From the NCBI GenBank assembly GCA_944474755.1, contig OX104115.1, positions 38,761,080 through 38,825,079 on the forward strand: a stretch of DNA of 64,000 bases. The letters are read 5' to 3'. Of the stretch, positions 24,236 through 36,939 are shown one piece after another; the stretch's first letter is position 1; the number at the start of each line of letters is the position of its first letter. Made by a program: the position numbers and the translations under genes. Under the pieces are notes generated by a model. The model was not told where the DNA came from and did not search any database. It was given only the letters and a program-made list of their open reading frames with translations. This DNA is from Limnoperna fortunei. Its lineage: Eukaryota; Mollusca; Bivalvia; Mytilida; Modiolidae.

Positions 24236-25976
24236 TTCATCTTTTCCGAATTGATTATTGTTTGCTGACTTTTTCTTGTCCCGAACTGCTGCTCACAAGA
24301 AACAAAAAGCCACACAACCCAAAACCTAATTGTCGGGAATCTTTTATTTAAATTAAAGTTGTTCGATAATTTAATACAGTTTGTTCAATCATTTTGAACA
24401 AACTATTAACAGATTATTTTTTAACCCACATGTTTCATTTATATGTTATTTAAGTTGCGCCAAATGAAATAACTCGTAGATAATATAATGTTTTGTCTAC
24501 TATTTAATGTGCAATAACCCAATTTTAATGGTCCTTTGGAAAAGGCATTTTTGGAGAAAGAAAAATAAAAAATGAAATCACCATAAAATAATAGAAAGCC
24601 TCAGAATTTTAAACGGGTACCAGTAATTTATAGTATTTATACAAACCAGTTGCCTTTCTCTGAGCATTTTGTTGAAACAACATTTATACCTTTTACACTA
24701 TCGGGCGAAGAATTTCTTTTGCCGATAAAAACAAAGTTTATCACACAATGTGGGATTATTTCAATAGTATAGTTTTCTAACAGACGACTAAAATGCGGAT
24801 TTTTTTGTAAGGTTACATGAATCTCAGGAAGCACTAGAACTGCATGTATCTCTGTGTCTTTGTGGTATCTCTGACTTATATTTAAAGGTTGTCTTTTTGG
24901 CAGTTTCATCGTTTTCGATATTATTTTATCTTTATTGATCAATAATAGATATAAGGAAGCTTAATAGTGAACGTATTAGGCCTATATTACTTTGAAAATT
25001 ACCTAAACCCGATTCGTATTTTGCAACTATGTTGTATTGTTCATAATTAAGTGAAAATCGAAAAACACTTACTACTTACTCACATCGTACGCCATACAAT
25101 AATGCAACGGTTTATATCAAATTTTAGTATGTGTTTTTGCATAACATTGATTATCATGAATACTGATTGACGTCTTTAATGATGATTTCGATGTTTTTAT
25201 TAAAAACGAAATTACTGTTGCATAAAAAGTGATATAATTGTGTTGCTAAGTTTTAGAGGTGACCTTTGGAAATTAATTTGACTGTATTTGAATAACATAA
25301 TGACTAACCAAATGAATGCACCCGTGTATTAACGGCGTTATTGTATAATAATTATATAACACGAGAGTAAACTGGAGATTGCTTTAGTGTGATTCTTTGG
25401 CCTAGTTCAATTTTTGAGTGACAAAACGCAACCACATGTTCAGTATGTAACTTGAAAAATAATTCGTCAGTTTATACTGATCATGGTCTACATTTGGCAT
25501 AATGTGAAAAAAGTGTGTCAGACATAGTACATTTTGAAACAATACATATACATTTGATGAAGGTAGATTGAAATAATGAAGCAAAGTTTGAAAAATCGGG
25601 ATGCAAAAAGTAAAAATCTTGTTAACATCTGCACAAAAGGGCGAAGGAAGGATATAAAAAAGTAAAAATCAAATCTAGCGATAACAAGACCACGTCACAC
25701 ACACAGCGCTCATAAGAATACCACTTGTATGTCTAAATGAATCTAAGTTAAAAAAGCTTTTCAATAATTAAATCTTTTGCTTTTTTTACATTTGAGTTTA
25801 TTGATGACGGAATTAGTCTACGTTTAACCGACATCTAGGTATTTTTATTACGTTAGCAACATTTAGACTTTAATTTAGTATGTGGACCAGTTGTGGGCAA
25901 TGTGTGAAAATCTTGTTTATACTGTTGCATGGCAAAAGGGAAATATAACCTCTATCGGTTGCTTCTAATTGTTTAC

Positions 25977-26067
25977 ACAATTTTCAAAGCAACATTATCC
26001 ATATATTTTAGAAGATAGGATACCATGCATCCGATCTTCTAAAATATTTAGATTCTTTGAAAATTGT
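25977..26067. repeat. 91-nt imperfect palindrome, copy 1
   Basis: Outer arms ACAATTTTCAAAG (25977-25989) and CTTTGAAAATTGT (26055-26067), inner arms TATTTTAGAAGAT (26004-26016) and ATCTTCTAAAATA (26034-26046), plus GGAT/ATCC near the tip, would fold into one long hairpin with asymmetric internal loops. The second duplicate keeps it near 34615-34710. Confidence 0.7.
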
Positions 26068-26149
26068 GCTTTAAAGCAGATGGTAACAGGACTGAACGAG
26101 TTTTAGTTTTACATTTTGGTGAACCAGAAATAAAATGTCGTTTGAATGG

Positions 26150-26215
26150 ATTTTTGTGATGACTCTGCTGGTGAAATGTTAGTCTCCGAGGGTATCACCA
26201 CCCCAGTAGTCACAC
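26150..26215 (+). mobile_element. Repeat end cut by the duplication junction
   Basis: CTGCTGGTGAAATGTTAGTC, TCCGAGGGTATCACCACCCC, AGTAGTCACAC is the left part of the repeat that is complete at 34.79-35.14 kb. At 26215 it stops and copy 2 of the duplication begins. Confidence 0.75.
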
Positions 26216-26765
26216 AAAAAGAACTAATATTTTGTTTAGAAAGAAACAATGTTGAACACTTGGGCGTCTCAGATAATTAACTTCACTTTTTATGCTATAT
26301 TTAAATAAGACAATGCACAAATTCCAACATTCCTGAAACAATAGATCAGTTTTGTGGGTCATACACTTTAAACTCTTCTAATGTTGACTCAGAACTGAAA
26401 ATTATACCCTAATATTCACAAATACCTAAAACCATGCAAATTATAAATCGGATTTAAATGGACATTATATAAATTGATGAATTCGAATCTTTAATATAAA
26501 TTATTTCTATTACAAAATGTTTCCTTACATTAGAATGGTCTTTTCACGAAATTGAATTTGTCCCACTTTTAATTTACCAGATAATTATATCTAGGTTTGT
26601 TTTTGTTTAAGGAAAGAAAAGTTAAATCACTTTTTGTTTAAAATTTTTATTTTATGTTTTTTTATGGAGAATATGCAGCTTGGCTTATATGGAGTATAAA
26701 TGTTTGAAAAATTCCAACGCTATTGCATGAAGAGTGTGAGATACAATGCAGGTTCTAACAAATCT

Positions 26766-26846
26766 CTAAAATTTTTCAGGATCCACATCTGCTTTACGCC
26801 ATTCCTTGAGTACCTTTGCACATGATCTCTTGTAACTTTTTAACTG
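26766..26846 (-). CDS. Possible C-terminal exon, copy 2
   Basis: Counterpart of 18824-18904, with the same acceptor and stop. It reads SYKRSCAKVLKEWRKAD and ends VDPEKF. The frame remains open after duplication, with only conservative changes, which is mild support for coding but too few sites to judge. Confidence 0.3.
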   Translation of the reverse strand, partial: QLKSYKRSCAKVLKEWRKADVDPEKF

Positions 26847-27183
26847 CTAACAAAAAAATATTAAAAGTTTGGAAATAATTTTGTGCAGATATAGGTAGAT
26901 TCAGCAATATAATAGAGTTTATAAAGACGCGTGGAACGTTTGAAACCAATATGATTATGGAAGATACAGTTATCCAGTTCCTAATCTTTGGTCGAAATGT
27001 GAAAAAAGATACAAAAAGTATCTATGTTTTTAAAAAAATGTCTTGTTGTTTATGTGTTTTCGGGATTGTCGGCTGACTTTTTATCAAGCAATTAACATAA
27101 TGCGTTTTGCATACAGATACAAATAGTTGAGGGCCGTGTCAGCCGGTGTAACAACATATTTATAACGGTAAGTGCTTTACGGC

Positions 27184-27328
27184 CATATTTGAGAACATAT
27201 TTAGCACAAGTGTCAAATAAAAACTGGACGCCATGAAATAGCTGAAAAATTGCTGAAAGTGGCGTTAAAACACCATTCAAACAAACAAACAAACAAACAT
27301 ATTTGAGAACAGATTTAGCACAAGTGTC
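27184..27328 (+). mobile_element. 5'-truncated SINE tail with 31-bp target duplication, copy 2
   Basis: Same insert and flanking direct repeats as at 19242-19386, carried along by the segmental duplication, so it inserted before the duplication. Confidence 0.8.
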
Positions 27329-28553
27329 ATAGACACGTTGAATGTTTGAAATTTTTGTTGTATTGGCACCTTATTGCCTTCACCATTTAAAGAGAAAGTT
27401 TGCGTCCTCTTCTGTATGTTATGTCTATTGTCTGGCATATTCATCGAACAAGTCTATAAGGATTATAAAATTTTGTTTCCATTGTATGCGTCTCGTTTCA
27501 AACAAAACATAGGGCTATTATTGGACATATGATGCACCTTTTTACCTTAACCCGGGACCTATAGACATAATTTTAAATTGGCCTAATTCTAAAATGTGAT
27601 AGTGCTGAAACTTCGACTTAATTTTTTATAGAACTTCTGTACAGTTTTAACAAAATCCGTTTTTCAAGTAATCTTTTGAAAACAGCAAATTTTTGACAAT
27701 TTTTGTGCTTTAATCTAACATAAGTCTTAAAAATGTGTTATTAAAGTATTGTTAAGGTCACTGGGATGTCGATTATATCTTTAATTTAGACCATGATTTA
27801 ACCGACTAACGCGTCTCCAGGAAGCGCATATACGATGTCCTTTCTTTACAAAGATGTCAGCCTACAATGCATAAAGCCTAATCGTAGACCTTGTGATTAT
27901 AATTTGTGCAGAAAAGGAGTAGACGTTTTGTAGTGCCTAGATAAATTTATATTATGCCATTCTACCTAAGACTAAATTTTTGTAATAATAAGAGTACCAG
28001 GTATGTACAAATTGCTAACTTCGAACGTCAATTGGCAATTAATAGACGTGTCAAGAACAACAAAAAGTGTCGACATGGAACAACTGATTTACGTTTTGTT
28101 AAAAAAACTAATCATCTAATAAGAACAAACTTGCTTTTTTTAAAAAAAATAGGGGTTTTAATACAAAAGGATCATGTTTCAAAGTCTCCGTTGCATATTG
28201 GAATAATTGGTAAAGGTGAGACAAAAAAAGACAAATATATCTTGTTCATCCCGCGGCTATTCAGAGGGATTGGACGAGCAAATATACTTGGCGGCGAGTT
28301 TGGGGAATTTCTTGAATCGGTTTCACACAATTGTTGGCAATCCACGTCCGGTAACAATATGGTAAGGATGCGTGCACAATCCAAACACCTTCTGTGTTTG
28401 CAAATTTATGTAAATATAATAAGGTCATTTTCGGAAACTGGAATCAATATGTAAACGGCATTTTGTGCTGAAATGTGAAATGTGGCCAGTTTAGTAGCTT
28501 AGTGACCCCGAATTGCAACTAGTAATTGCTGCAAGTCGTTGCTTACAATAAAT

Positions 28554-28710
28554 ATTGATTGATTTGTTGTCTAAAGTTAATCGAGCATTGTTCAGCTGTA
28601 TTCAGGACAAGAACACGTTCACAAGTAATAAATTGATTCAGAATATGAAATGGTTCGTGGGGACTTAATCTCACATTTGTAATGAGTATACAGGTGATTT
28701 TGAGCTGACG
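28554..28710 (-). mobile_element. Decayed SINE-like 3' end, copy 2
   Basis: Counterpart of 20478-20640, with the same ATTGATTGATTTGTTGTCTA start and AGCTGTATTCAGGACAAGAA core. Confidence 0.5.
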
Positions 28711-30174
28711 GATATGCTATCGTTCAAGATCTGTTTTATTGAAGTTACAACCTAACAAAAGTAGGAGAAGAAGTAATTTAAAATACCCCGCAAATAACAA
28801 TTAATAACTAAATATTTATAAAAATGTCTTGTATGTGGCTGAGATTTCCTAAACCTAATCAGTGGGATACGCCGTTATTCCATGATATGGAATTTGATAC
28901 GTATTCTTTCATTCTGGCAACATTGGAAAATTCATTATTGTTTTCTATACCAGGAATCTCTCGAAAATGCTAAGAATTAGATTCTCGTTTGGGTGTTTGA
29001 AATAAATGCCAACATTGTAATATGCATGTATGCACTCGCTGTTCTACTTAAAACAACACCATGAGGATTTAAATTTGTGACAATTTGTTTGTATATGGCC
29101 GTTTTATGTTAAATTAGTGTGCTCAGATCTGTAAAAGCGTCTATCAAAATCTAATTTAATATTGAAACTGAACAAGACGAACCTTTACTTGTATGAATGT
29201 TGTTTTTATTGTTGTTTATTTTTTACTAAAAGATAACAATTTCTGATGACTTAATCAAATTTTTTTATTGATACCAACTGTTTCAATTCATTAAATTAGA
29301 AATATGCAATCTTTTTACTATTTGTGCTAACTGAAATTCGCACTTAGTGAAATATATTAAAATAAATTTAACGCAATAAACGTCTTGATCGGTGGCATTA
29401 ATAATTTGAGGACAGACGTACATGTACTGTACGTCTTAATTGTACTAGTATTGGTGTAGAGATTATACACATCAATTAAACATTAATGTCTGTAAAGTTT
29501 CAACTTAATTTAGGTATGTTGTTAAGTCATGAAATTGCTACGTGATTTCAACATAATCAAATAAACGACATAAGCGATCATCAATGTTGAATAAAAACAT
29601 GTATTGATTAAGGGTTCACAATGACAATAAAGGTTCGTTTATTTAATAATGTTACTAACATTTCACTGCACATGAAAACAAAAAAAAATTGCACTCAAAT
29701 TGTTTACCGTTTTCATTTTCGCCAAGTGCATCTCTCATGGTGAACCTTTTACTAATTTTAGCCTTTTACTTACTTTTTAAACACACATAAACAACTATCT
29801 TATCCAAAAGCGTATTTGGGAGAGAAGTTCTTGTTAACTTTCCTTTTTTGTGCTTATATAATGAACTATGTTTCAAGTAAAGGTGATATTTTTTTGAACT
29901 TGTATTTTTTTATCTCCATAATAAAACATAAATGAAAATGTTACAACGTTACTAAGTTAACGAAAAACATTAAAGAATTCTAAAAAAAACTGTATTACAG
30001 AAAACGAATTAATTCTATTCGTTTAGTATACTGATTAAAGGCAAACATTATTACGTCTATTATTGATCATTTGGGAAGACCTTTCGGCCTTTTTCATCCC
30101 ACTTTTGTCAATCAGGTAAGTTTTATCCAATTGTTCAAATTTCCCTGCATGTCTTCCTTCTTTTTCTAGTATGG

Positions 30175-30840
30175 TCAGAAGTTTTTATTTTTTATCCACA
30201 ATTTGTCTTCCCTTGATGGCATTTTTAATGCTTTGCCATACTTCCACGATTTCTCTTACAAATTGATCTCTACTTCATCATCGTCAAATTCAATGGCTAC
30301 TATTTTACCAAAATAAAAACTTCGTTTGTCAACAGCAGAGAATAACGGGATAGTTGTCAGAGCACTGAATATGTTCATATTCAGACACTTCTTCCTGGTC
30401 GCGTGTAACGGTAGCGACCTCTAAAGTTCGCACGAGAGTTCCATTTGTATCAATGACTTCCTCATCCTGTCTTCTACATATCACATGTTCCTGCAAATCA
30501 TGTACGCTGGTTTGAGGATTGTCAACAAACCATTACAATAACATCATGTTTCTGTAGTAAGGATCGTAGAAGAGTTTTTTGGCACAATTGCATGTAACTT
30601 AAATGTACCTGGTATTTGCATAGGCTTCTCTTTCTGTTGTAAAACGTCATTGCTCATATATGCCTGGTTATAGTACATATATTTTATTTGGATACCAATC
30701 TCTTCTATCTGCTTAGACCACACGTAGAAATCTTCAGCATTTTGAATGAAACATTTTCCTTGACAAATAGACATAACTACTGCTCTTTTTCTGCTAGCAC
30801 CTACACCATCACACATGCCTTTACCATGGCCAATTCCAAA
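30175..30840 (-). pseudogene. Fragment of a transposon-like 'HGKG' gene, copy 2
   Basis: The better preserved copy: the minus strand reads FGIGHGKGMCDGVGASRKRA, then VVMSICQGKCFIQNAEDFYV and on to KPMQIPGTFKLHAIVP. A second open piece downstream (about 30500-30340) gives HVICRRQDEEVIDTNGT and VTRDQEEVSEYEHIQC, and near 30290 EFDDDEVEIN. Stops and frameshifts separate the pieces. The frame upstream of FGIGHGKG closes within a few codons, so the rest of the gene has gone. Confidence 0.65.
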
Positions 30841-31309
30841 TAATCGATATATTTATTGCTTGAGATCGTGTCTTCTTTCAATCAATCAAAACAACAAAAC
30901 ATACAAAAATCGGATTATTGAGAGAAAAGCATCAACACAAAAAAGTGTCAAGGATTCATAGAGACACATTACCTTACGTGTAAATAAGATTAAATTGCAA
31001 TGAGAAAAAAACGTGTTGTAGTATATATCGAAACATCAACTAATAGTGTAATAAATTCATTAGACGTTTTTGCGACTGCAGATTTATTAAAGCCATGACA
31101 AATAATTAATTGGTCACATTATAGTAGAATGAGTGATATAACAATTATGAATAAGTTTAATAAGAAATTTTGATAAAACAGGAAATGACTGATTAAAGGG
31201 TCACGACAGACCACAATTCGAAAAACTTGTAAGAAAGCAAGTCCTTTTATTACGTAAAACTTGCAAAAACAGCGTTCGTGTTGTTGTAATACAGAAGGTG
31301 GTGAAGAAC

Positions 31310-31735
31310 ATTTGGTTAATTGATTGACTGGATGTCTGCTTTACGTCAAGCGAGCAGTATTTCAGTTATATTCGGGACGAGAACAAGTTAACAAACAATA
31401 AATCAACGGAAAATGGGGGTGGGATGGGTCACAGGGAATACAATTTTGACTGCCAGTGGAAAAGTATGGAGTTTTGGGTAGGGGCGGAAAATTTAACCTT
31501 TTGTAGCGGCTACAATGGGCCTACTCTTTTTCGAAATCTACAAAAGGGGACTTTATCGTGCAAGGACCGTGGCACTCTCCAAACACGTTACCCACTACGG
31601 TTCGCGGTCAGGCTTTCCGTATTATGATCTGACAACCCCCAACGAGAGGGTCTCCCCTACCCGCCACCCGGGTACGCGCTGGGCTGCTCTATGGGTCGAG
31701 CACTGGGAACCCTCCCAGTATGGTCCAAGAAGAAC
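31310..31735 (-). mobile_element. SINE-like element, copy 2, longer version
   Basis: As in copy 1 to GGTTCGCGGTCAGGCTTT, then continues CCGTATTATGATCTGACAAC, CCCAACGAGAGGGTCTCCCC and ACCCGCCACCCGGGTACGCG, the expected head of this family (compare 12.0-12.2 kb in reverse). Head end at about 31700-31735. The following 400 bp to 32143 are unique AT-rich DNA present only in this duplicate. Confidence 0.7.
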
Positions 31736-32644
31736 ATTTGGAAAAAACTAAGAAGCATCGAAGTGTAAATCAACACGTTTTATTTAAAGAGTTTACGAAA
31801 TGTGATAAATAATTAATTGCAAGTTTAGTCTAGTTCTAATTATATTTCGACTACTACAATGCCGATAAGATACTGGTTAATAGGAACGAGAAAGATGTCT
31901 TTAAAGATTTCATCGAATAGTAGGTAAAATATATTCTCATTGGCCTAACATGTTTCCACAGCTAATACAATATATTTTGCTTTGTTACAGGTAACTATTT
32001 TAGAATATTTCAACAATAAAAATGCTTGTCAGTATTGTCTATAAAATTCAGCGATTCATTATACCATCCACGAACTTTAAATGAAACCAACCCAATCTGT
32101 AACAATTACACATCCAACATTATGTTGTTTAATAGACCTATGCGTGTACACGAGTGATACGTATGAACTTTTCTTCCATGGGACAATTTTCCTCGATAGG
32201 CAATAATTAAAAAAATTATGCTCTTTAGTCTACAATAGTGGTGAATTATTGTATTTATTTCATTGTATTTCATTTTAATTAGTTTTTCAACAATTGAATG
32301 GATAAAGGTGATAATAAAATGTAAAACATAAAATGTATGTACAGTAGCACAGGAGGTTTTAACAATCCAGCTCAATATAAGTACTAATTTTATAAACCGA
32401 AACGTCAAATATAAAAATTGCACAACGGGACACTGCTGTTATATAACATATGAAAGCTTAAAACATTTAAACAGCTCTCAAACAACACACCGAAAAAGTC
32501 ATAAAGCTTCTAGTTTAAAGTCTTCGCAATTCATATAACACGACATATTTAATGATCCAGAATCAACTGATTAAATAATTTAAAATGATTTCGTTAGGAA
32601 ACAAACAATCGAAGATTCCGTTACGGAGTATAACAACAACAAAA

Positions 32645-32872
32645 CAAAAGTCCAGACACTCCGCGAGTGGCGGATAAGAATGCCCTCTCGTTGGGGGTGT
32701 CAGGTCATAATACGGAAACCCCGACCGCATAACACAGTTAGTAATGTGTTTGGAGAGTACATTGCTTTTTCCACGATAAGACCTTTTGTAGAGAGACTCT
32801 TTGTAGTCGCTAAAAAGGTTAAATTTTTCGCCCATACCCCTGTATTCTCAAGGGGAATTCAAAATCGTTGCC
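32645..32872 (+). mobile_element. SINE-like head in plus orientation, copy 2
   Basis: Counterpart of 24006-24235, with a few substitutions (for example GTTGGGGGTGTCAGGTC). Confidence 0.6.
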
Positions 32873-34789
32873 CTTTGGTTCATCTTTTCCGAATTGATTA
32901 TTGTTTGCTGACTTTTTCTTCTCCCGAACTGCTGCTCACAAGAAACAAAAAGCCACACAACCCAAAACCTAAGTGTCGGGAATCTTTTATTTAAATTAAA
33001 GTTGTTCGATAATTTAATACAGTTTGTTCAATCATTTTGAACAAACTATTAACAGATTATTTGTTTACCCACATGTTTCATTTATATGTTATTTAAGTTG
33101 CGCCAAATGAAATAACTCGTAGATAATATAATGTTTTGTCTACTATTTAATGTGCAATAACCCAATTTTAATGGTCCTTTGGAAAAGGCATTTTTGGAGA
33201 AAGAAAAATAAAAAATGAAATCACCATAAAATAATAGAAAGCCTCAGAATTTTAAACGGGTACCAGTAATTTATAGTCTTTATACAAACCAGTTGCCTTT
33301 CTCTGAGCATTTTGTTGAAACAACATTTATACCTTTTACACTATCGGGCGAAGAATTTCTTGTGCTGATAAAAACAAAGTTTATCACACAATGTGGGATT
33401 ATTTCAATAGTATAGATTTCTAACAGACGACTAAAATGCGGATTTTTTTGTAAGGTTACATGAATCTCAGGAAACACTAGAACTGCATGTATCTCTGTGT
33501 CTTTGTGGTTTCTCTGACTTATATTTAAAGGTTGTCTTTTTGGCAGTTTCATCGTTTTCGATATTTTGTTATCTTTATTGATCAATAATAGATATAAGGA
33601 AGCTTAATAGTGAACGTATTAGGCCTATATTACTTTGAAAATTACCTAAACCCGATTCGTATTTTGCAACTATGTTGTATTTTTCATAATTAAGTGAAAA
33701 TCGAAAAACACTTACTACTTACTAACATCGTACGCCATACAATAATGCAACGGTTTATATCAAATTTTAGTATGTGTTTTTGCATAACATTGATTATCAT
33801 GAATACTGATTGACGTCTTTAATATTGATTTCGATGTTTTTATTAAAAACGAAATTACTGTTGCATAAAAAGTGATATAATTGTGTTGCTAAGTTTTAGA
33901 GGTGACCTTTGGAAATTAATTTGACTGTATTTGAACAACATAATGAGTAACCAAATGAATGCACCCGTGTATTAACGGCGTTATTGTATAATAATTATAT
34001 AACACGAGAGTAAACTGGAGATTGCTTTAGTGTGATTCTTTGGCCTAGTTCAATTTTTGATTGACAAAACGCAACCGCATGTTCAGTTACAAAAATAATT
34101 CGTCAGTTTAAACTGATCAAGGTCTACATTTGGCATAATGTGAAAAAAGTGTGTCAGACATAATACATTTTGAAACAATACATATACATTTGATGAAGGT
34201 AGATTGAAATAATGAAGCAAAGTTTGAAAAATCGGGATGCAAAAAGTAAAAATCTAGTTAACATCTGCACAAAAGGGCGAAGGAAGGATATAAAAAAGTT
34301 AAAATCAAATCTAACGATAACAAGACCACGTCACACACACAGTGCTCATAAGAATACCACTTATATGTCTAAATGAATCTAAGTTAAAAAAGCTTTTCAA
34401 TAATTAAATCTTTTGCTCTTTTTACATTTGAGTTTATTGATGACGGAATTAGTCTACGTTTAACCGACATCTAGGTATTTTTATTTACGTTAGCAACATT
34501 TAGACTTTAATTTAGTATGTGGACCAGTTGTGGGCAATGTGTGAAAATCTTGTTTATACTGTTACATGGCAAAAGAGAAATATATCCTCTATCGGTTGCT
34601 TCTAATTGTTTACACAATTTTCAAAGCAACATTATCCATATATTTTAGAAGATAGGATACCATGCATCCGATCTTCTAAAATATTTAGATTCTTTGAAAA
34701 TTGTGCTTTAAAGCAGATGGTAACAGGACTGAACGAGTTTTAGTTTTACATTTTGATGAACCAGAAATAAAATGTCGTTTGAATGGATT

Positions 34790-35140
34790 TTTGTGATGAC
34801 TCTGCTGGTGAAATGTTAGTCTCCGAGGGTATCACCACCCCAGTAGTCACACTTCAGTGCTGATATCAATATCATCGATTCTTTCCGTGATATAGTGCTA
34901 AAATTTACTGCCTTGAAATATTATGATACTAAGGTTTTTTCTATGTTAAAGATGTAAATAGCATAAGCCGATTCGGTACAACAATGTTAGCTGATAAAAG
35001 CTCTAGCTCTACAACATCATAATCATTTGGATTTTAAATAATGTTTGGGGTTGAGCGGCACTGATGAGCCTTGATTAGACAAAAGGCGCATCTGAGGTAC
35101 TAAATTCTATTAACCTTAGTATCGTTGTTGACATTTTGCT
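34790..35140 (+). mobile_element. Common bivalve-type repeat, complete copy
   Basis: CTGCTGGTGAAATGTTAGTC, TCCGAGGGTATCACCACCCC, AGTAGTCACACTTCAGTGCT, then after about 190 bp GGTTGAGCGGCACTGATGAG, CAAAAGGCGCATCTGAGGTA, CTAAATTCTATTAACCTTAG. I recall this motif order from abundant repeats in mussel genomes. It marks the original sequence next to the right end of the duplicated unit. Confidence 0.65.
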
Positions 35141-36417
35141 GAAAAGACAATACGAGGACAGAATGAATACCCATTGGTTTCCTCACTGACACGGAGCCCA
35201 AATGGACATTGTTACAGATTTCGGAGAGTCTTAATTTTATCCTAAGCTTAGTTGTTGTAAATATATTTTTGCTGCTAGTAAAACCAATACATAATTCATT
35301 AGTCAAATAATGCAGTTTTATTTGCGACAAAAGTGATATTGCTTGGTGTCCTATCTGCAGGGACAAAAACATTTGTCTTGTAACGGGATTTCGAACGATA
35401 ACGATTTTAGTACTAATTATCCTTTTCAAAAAGTTGACTCGGTTTAGTAGATAACTTAGCTCACAACTTCAACTATTCTGAAAGAGCGGGATAAAAAATA
35501 TTTACTGCACTCGATTTTTTATAAATGTTTTAGATGTATTTTTGTTTCCTCTGTGTAAATTTTAAGAACATGATAATGTATTATTTATTTATTTAATATT
35601 ACAAATTTAAGGATTGGAAACTAGCAAACAATAACATTGAATTGTTTAAATACATTGTTTACATATACAGCTTAATATAATGTGCATGCCGTGTAGTACA
35701 AATACAGTAAATTTGTGCATGCAATATACGACAGCGAAACAAACTACCTGCTGTACACATTTTTATATATAAATGATCACAAAGAAATTCATCACATTGT
35801 TTATAGAATATTAAAATGTAACAAAATCAACTTCTATATATTTCGCTAAATGCAGATTAAAACACGTTTACATAAGTTTTGTAGTTTACAGTACCATTGT
35901 TGTAAGAAAAAATTCTATTAAGTTGTGATTTTGAAAAAAAACACGTATGCGAGATAGTCATACTTGTACTAAACGACACTCGAGTAGTACATGATTATTC
36001 ATCATGTATATTAAACAATATTATTTTCTTGCTACAAAAAAAAAAAACCCAAAACGATCAGCTAAATTATTCACACTGCAGTAATCTTACTGATTTAAAG
36101 ACTTGATTCAATTTTTGTATATTTTACATTAAGTCAATAAATAAAACAAAGCCATTTAACGTTATGATAGTGTTGGTAAATATATTTATAGATTTCGCAG
36201 AGATATGATAAGTTAATTTAATGTTAAAATTAGCTTTTCTTTGAAGCCTTGGCACTTTTGACAACCGTATAAACGCGTGAAACGTCGACATGATTAAATC
36301 ATAATATACATGTACATGTAAATAGCAAAACTATTATTTCTCAAAACTATACACATTTCTTTTAATTTTTTAGAAAGCTGTGCAAAAACATACATTATTC
36401 CAAAAATCAATTTTGCA
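35141..36417. other. AT-rich stretch, nothing supported
   Basis: A 109-codon minus frame at 35100-35429 overlaps the repeat end and has no family signal. The remainder is low complexity. Confidence 0.4.
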
Positions 36418-36584
36418 TTAGTTGTTGTTGAGATGTCCATGGAATGTCCAGTGACGTTTAAAATTTACAAGGTCTATAAGCAAAAACACACCTGGTACTC
36501 CTAAAATCAAGAAAGTACCAAAACCTCCAATAATCTTCGCTGATCTTCTGTCTTCATAAATAAAAGTATGTAATCTTTTATACT
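36418..36584 (-). CDS. Transmembrane and cytoplasmic last exon of a mollusc membrane-protein family
   Basis: After the acceptor ATATTTTTAG the exon begins AG TAT AAA AGA (phase 1) and reads YKRLHTFIYEDRRSAKIIGG, then a membrane helix GFGTFLILGVPGVFLLIDLV, then NFKRHWTFHGHLNNN and TAA at 36418. The layout (D-R-x-S-A-K-x-x-G before a helix and a short basic tail) is what I recall at the C-terminus of numerous uncharacterised bivalve type I membrane proteins. The phase matches the donor at 36940, so it joins the stalk exon. Relatives lie at 18.0 and 60.5 kb. Function unknown; by topology it anchors an extracellular module. Confidence 0.6.
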
Positions 36585-36939
36585 CTAAAAATATAGACAT
36601 TTATAAATCCCAAAATATCAAATATAACTAAATAATTATTCAACAACTCAAAATAAAAAAGGCTCAGACATTGCGTTAAGTACCTAAATTTTTTTTTCGT
36701 TAAATAATGAATTGTTATACTTTTCGCAGCTAATACTACATTAAATTGAATATGAACACAATTGGCTGTTTATATGGAGCAATCATTTTTCTAATTGAAC
36801 CTACACTGTTATCGATCACAAAAAAATAAGTCAGCGTACATGTAAGATATTTTGTCTTGCTTGAAAATCATTACAAAGTATTTGGCTTGCACGTGTTTCA
36901 TTTCAGAGGATAAATATAGAGATCTATTAAAAAACGTAC

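Larger units (their letters stand above)
18258..26215. repeat. Tandem segmental duplication, copy 1 (7.96 kb)
   Basis: Starts at CACAAAAAGAACTAATATTT and ends CCCCAGTAGTCACAC. It is directly repeated at 26213-34852, with long runs identical and only scattered substitutions and small indels. The copies overlap by CAC (26213-26215), a 3-bp microhomology at the junction. Compared with copy 2 it lacks about 530 bp near 23507, about 125 bp near 19531, and several short pieces (15 bp near 22365, about 12 bp near 22687). No complete gene lies within it. Confidence 0.95.
26213..34852. repeat. Tandem segmental duplication, copy 2 (8.64 kb)
   Basis: Direct repeat of 18258-26215; equivalent positions are offset by 7955 at the start. 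It includes stretches absent from copy 1, chiefly about 31612-32143 and 27481-27607. Since the SINE-like element at 31.3 kb is more complete here, copy 2 is probably closer to the ancestral state at that site. Confidence 0.95.

Noticed and set aside
24037..24351. 104-codon plus frame and its duplicate at 32680-32994
   Set aside because: It overlies a SINE-like head whose sequence recurs elsewhere, so the open frame is a property of the repeat.
24637..24942. 101-codon minus frame and its duplicate at 33280-33585
   Set aside because: The peptides of the two copies differ at about seven positions, including non-conservative ones (Y/N, N/I, GK/ST). That is not what a selected protein would show, and there is no known homologue or convincing splice site.
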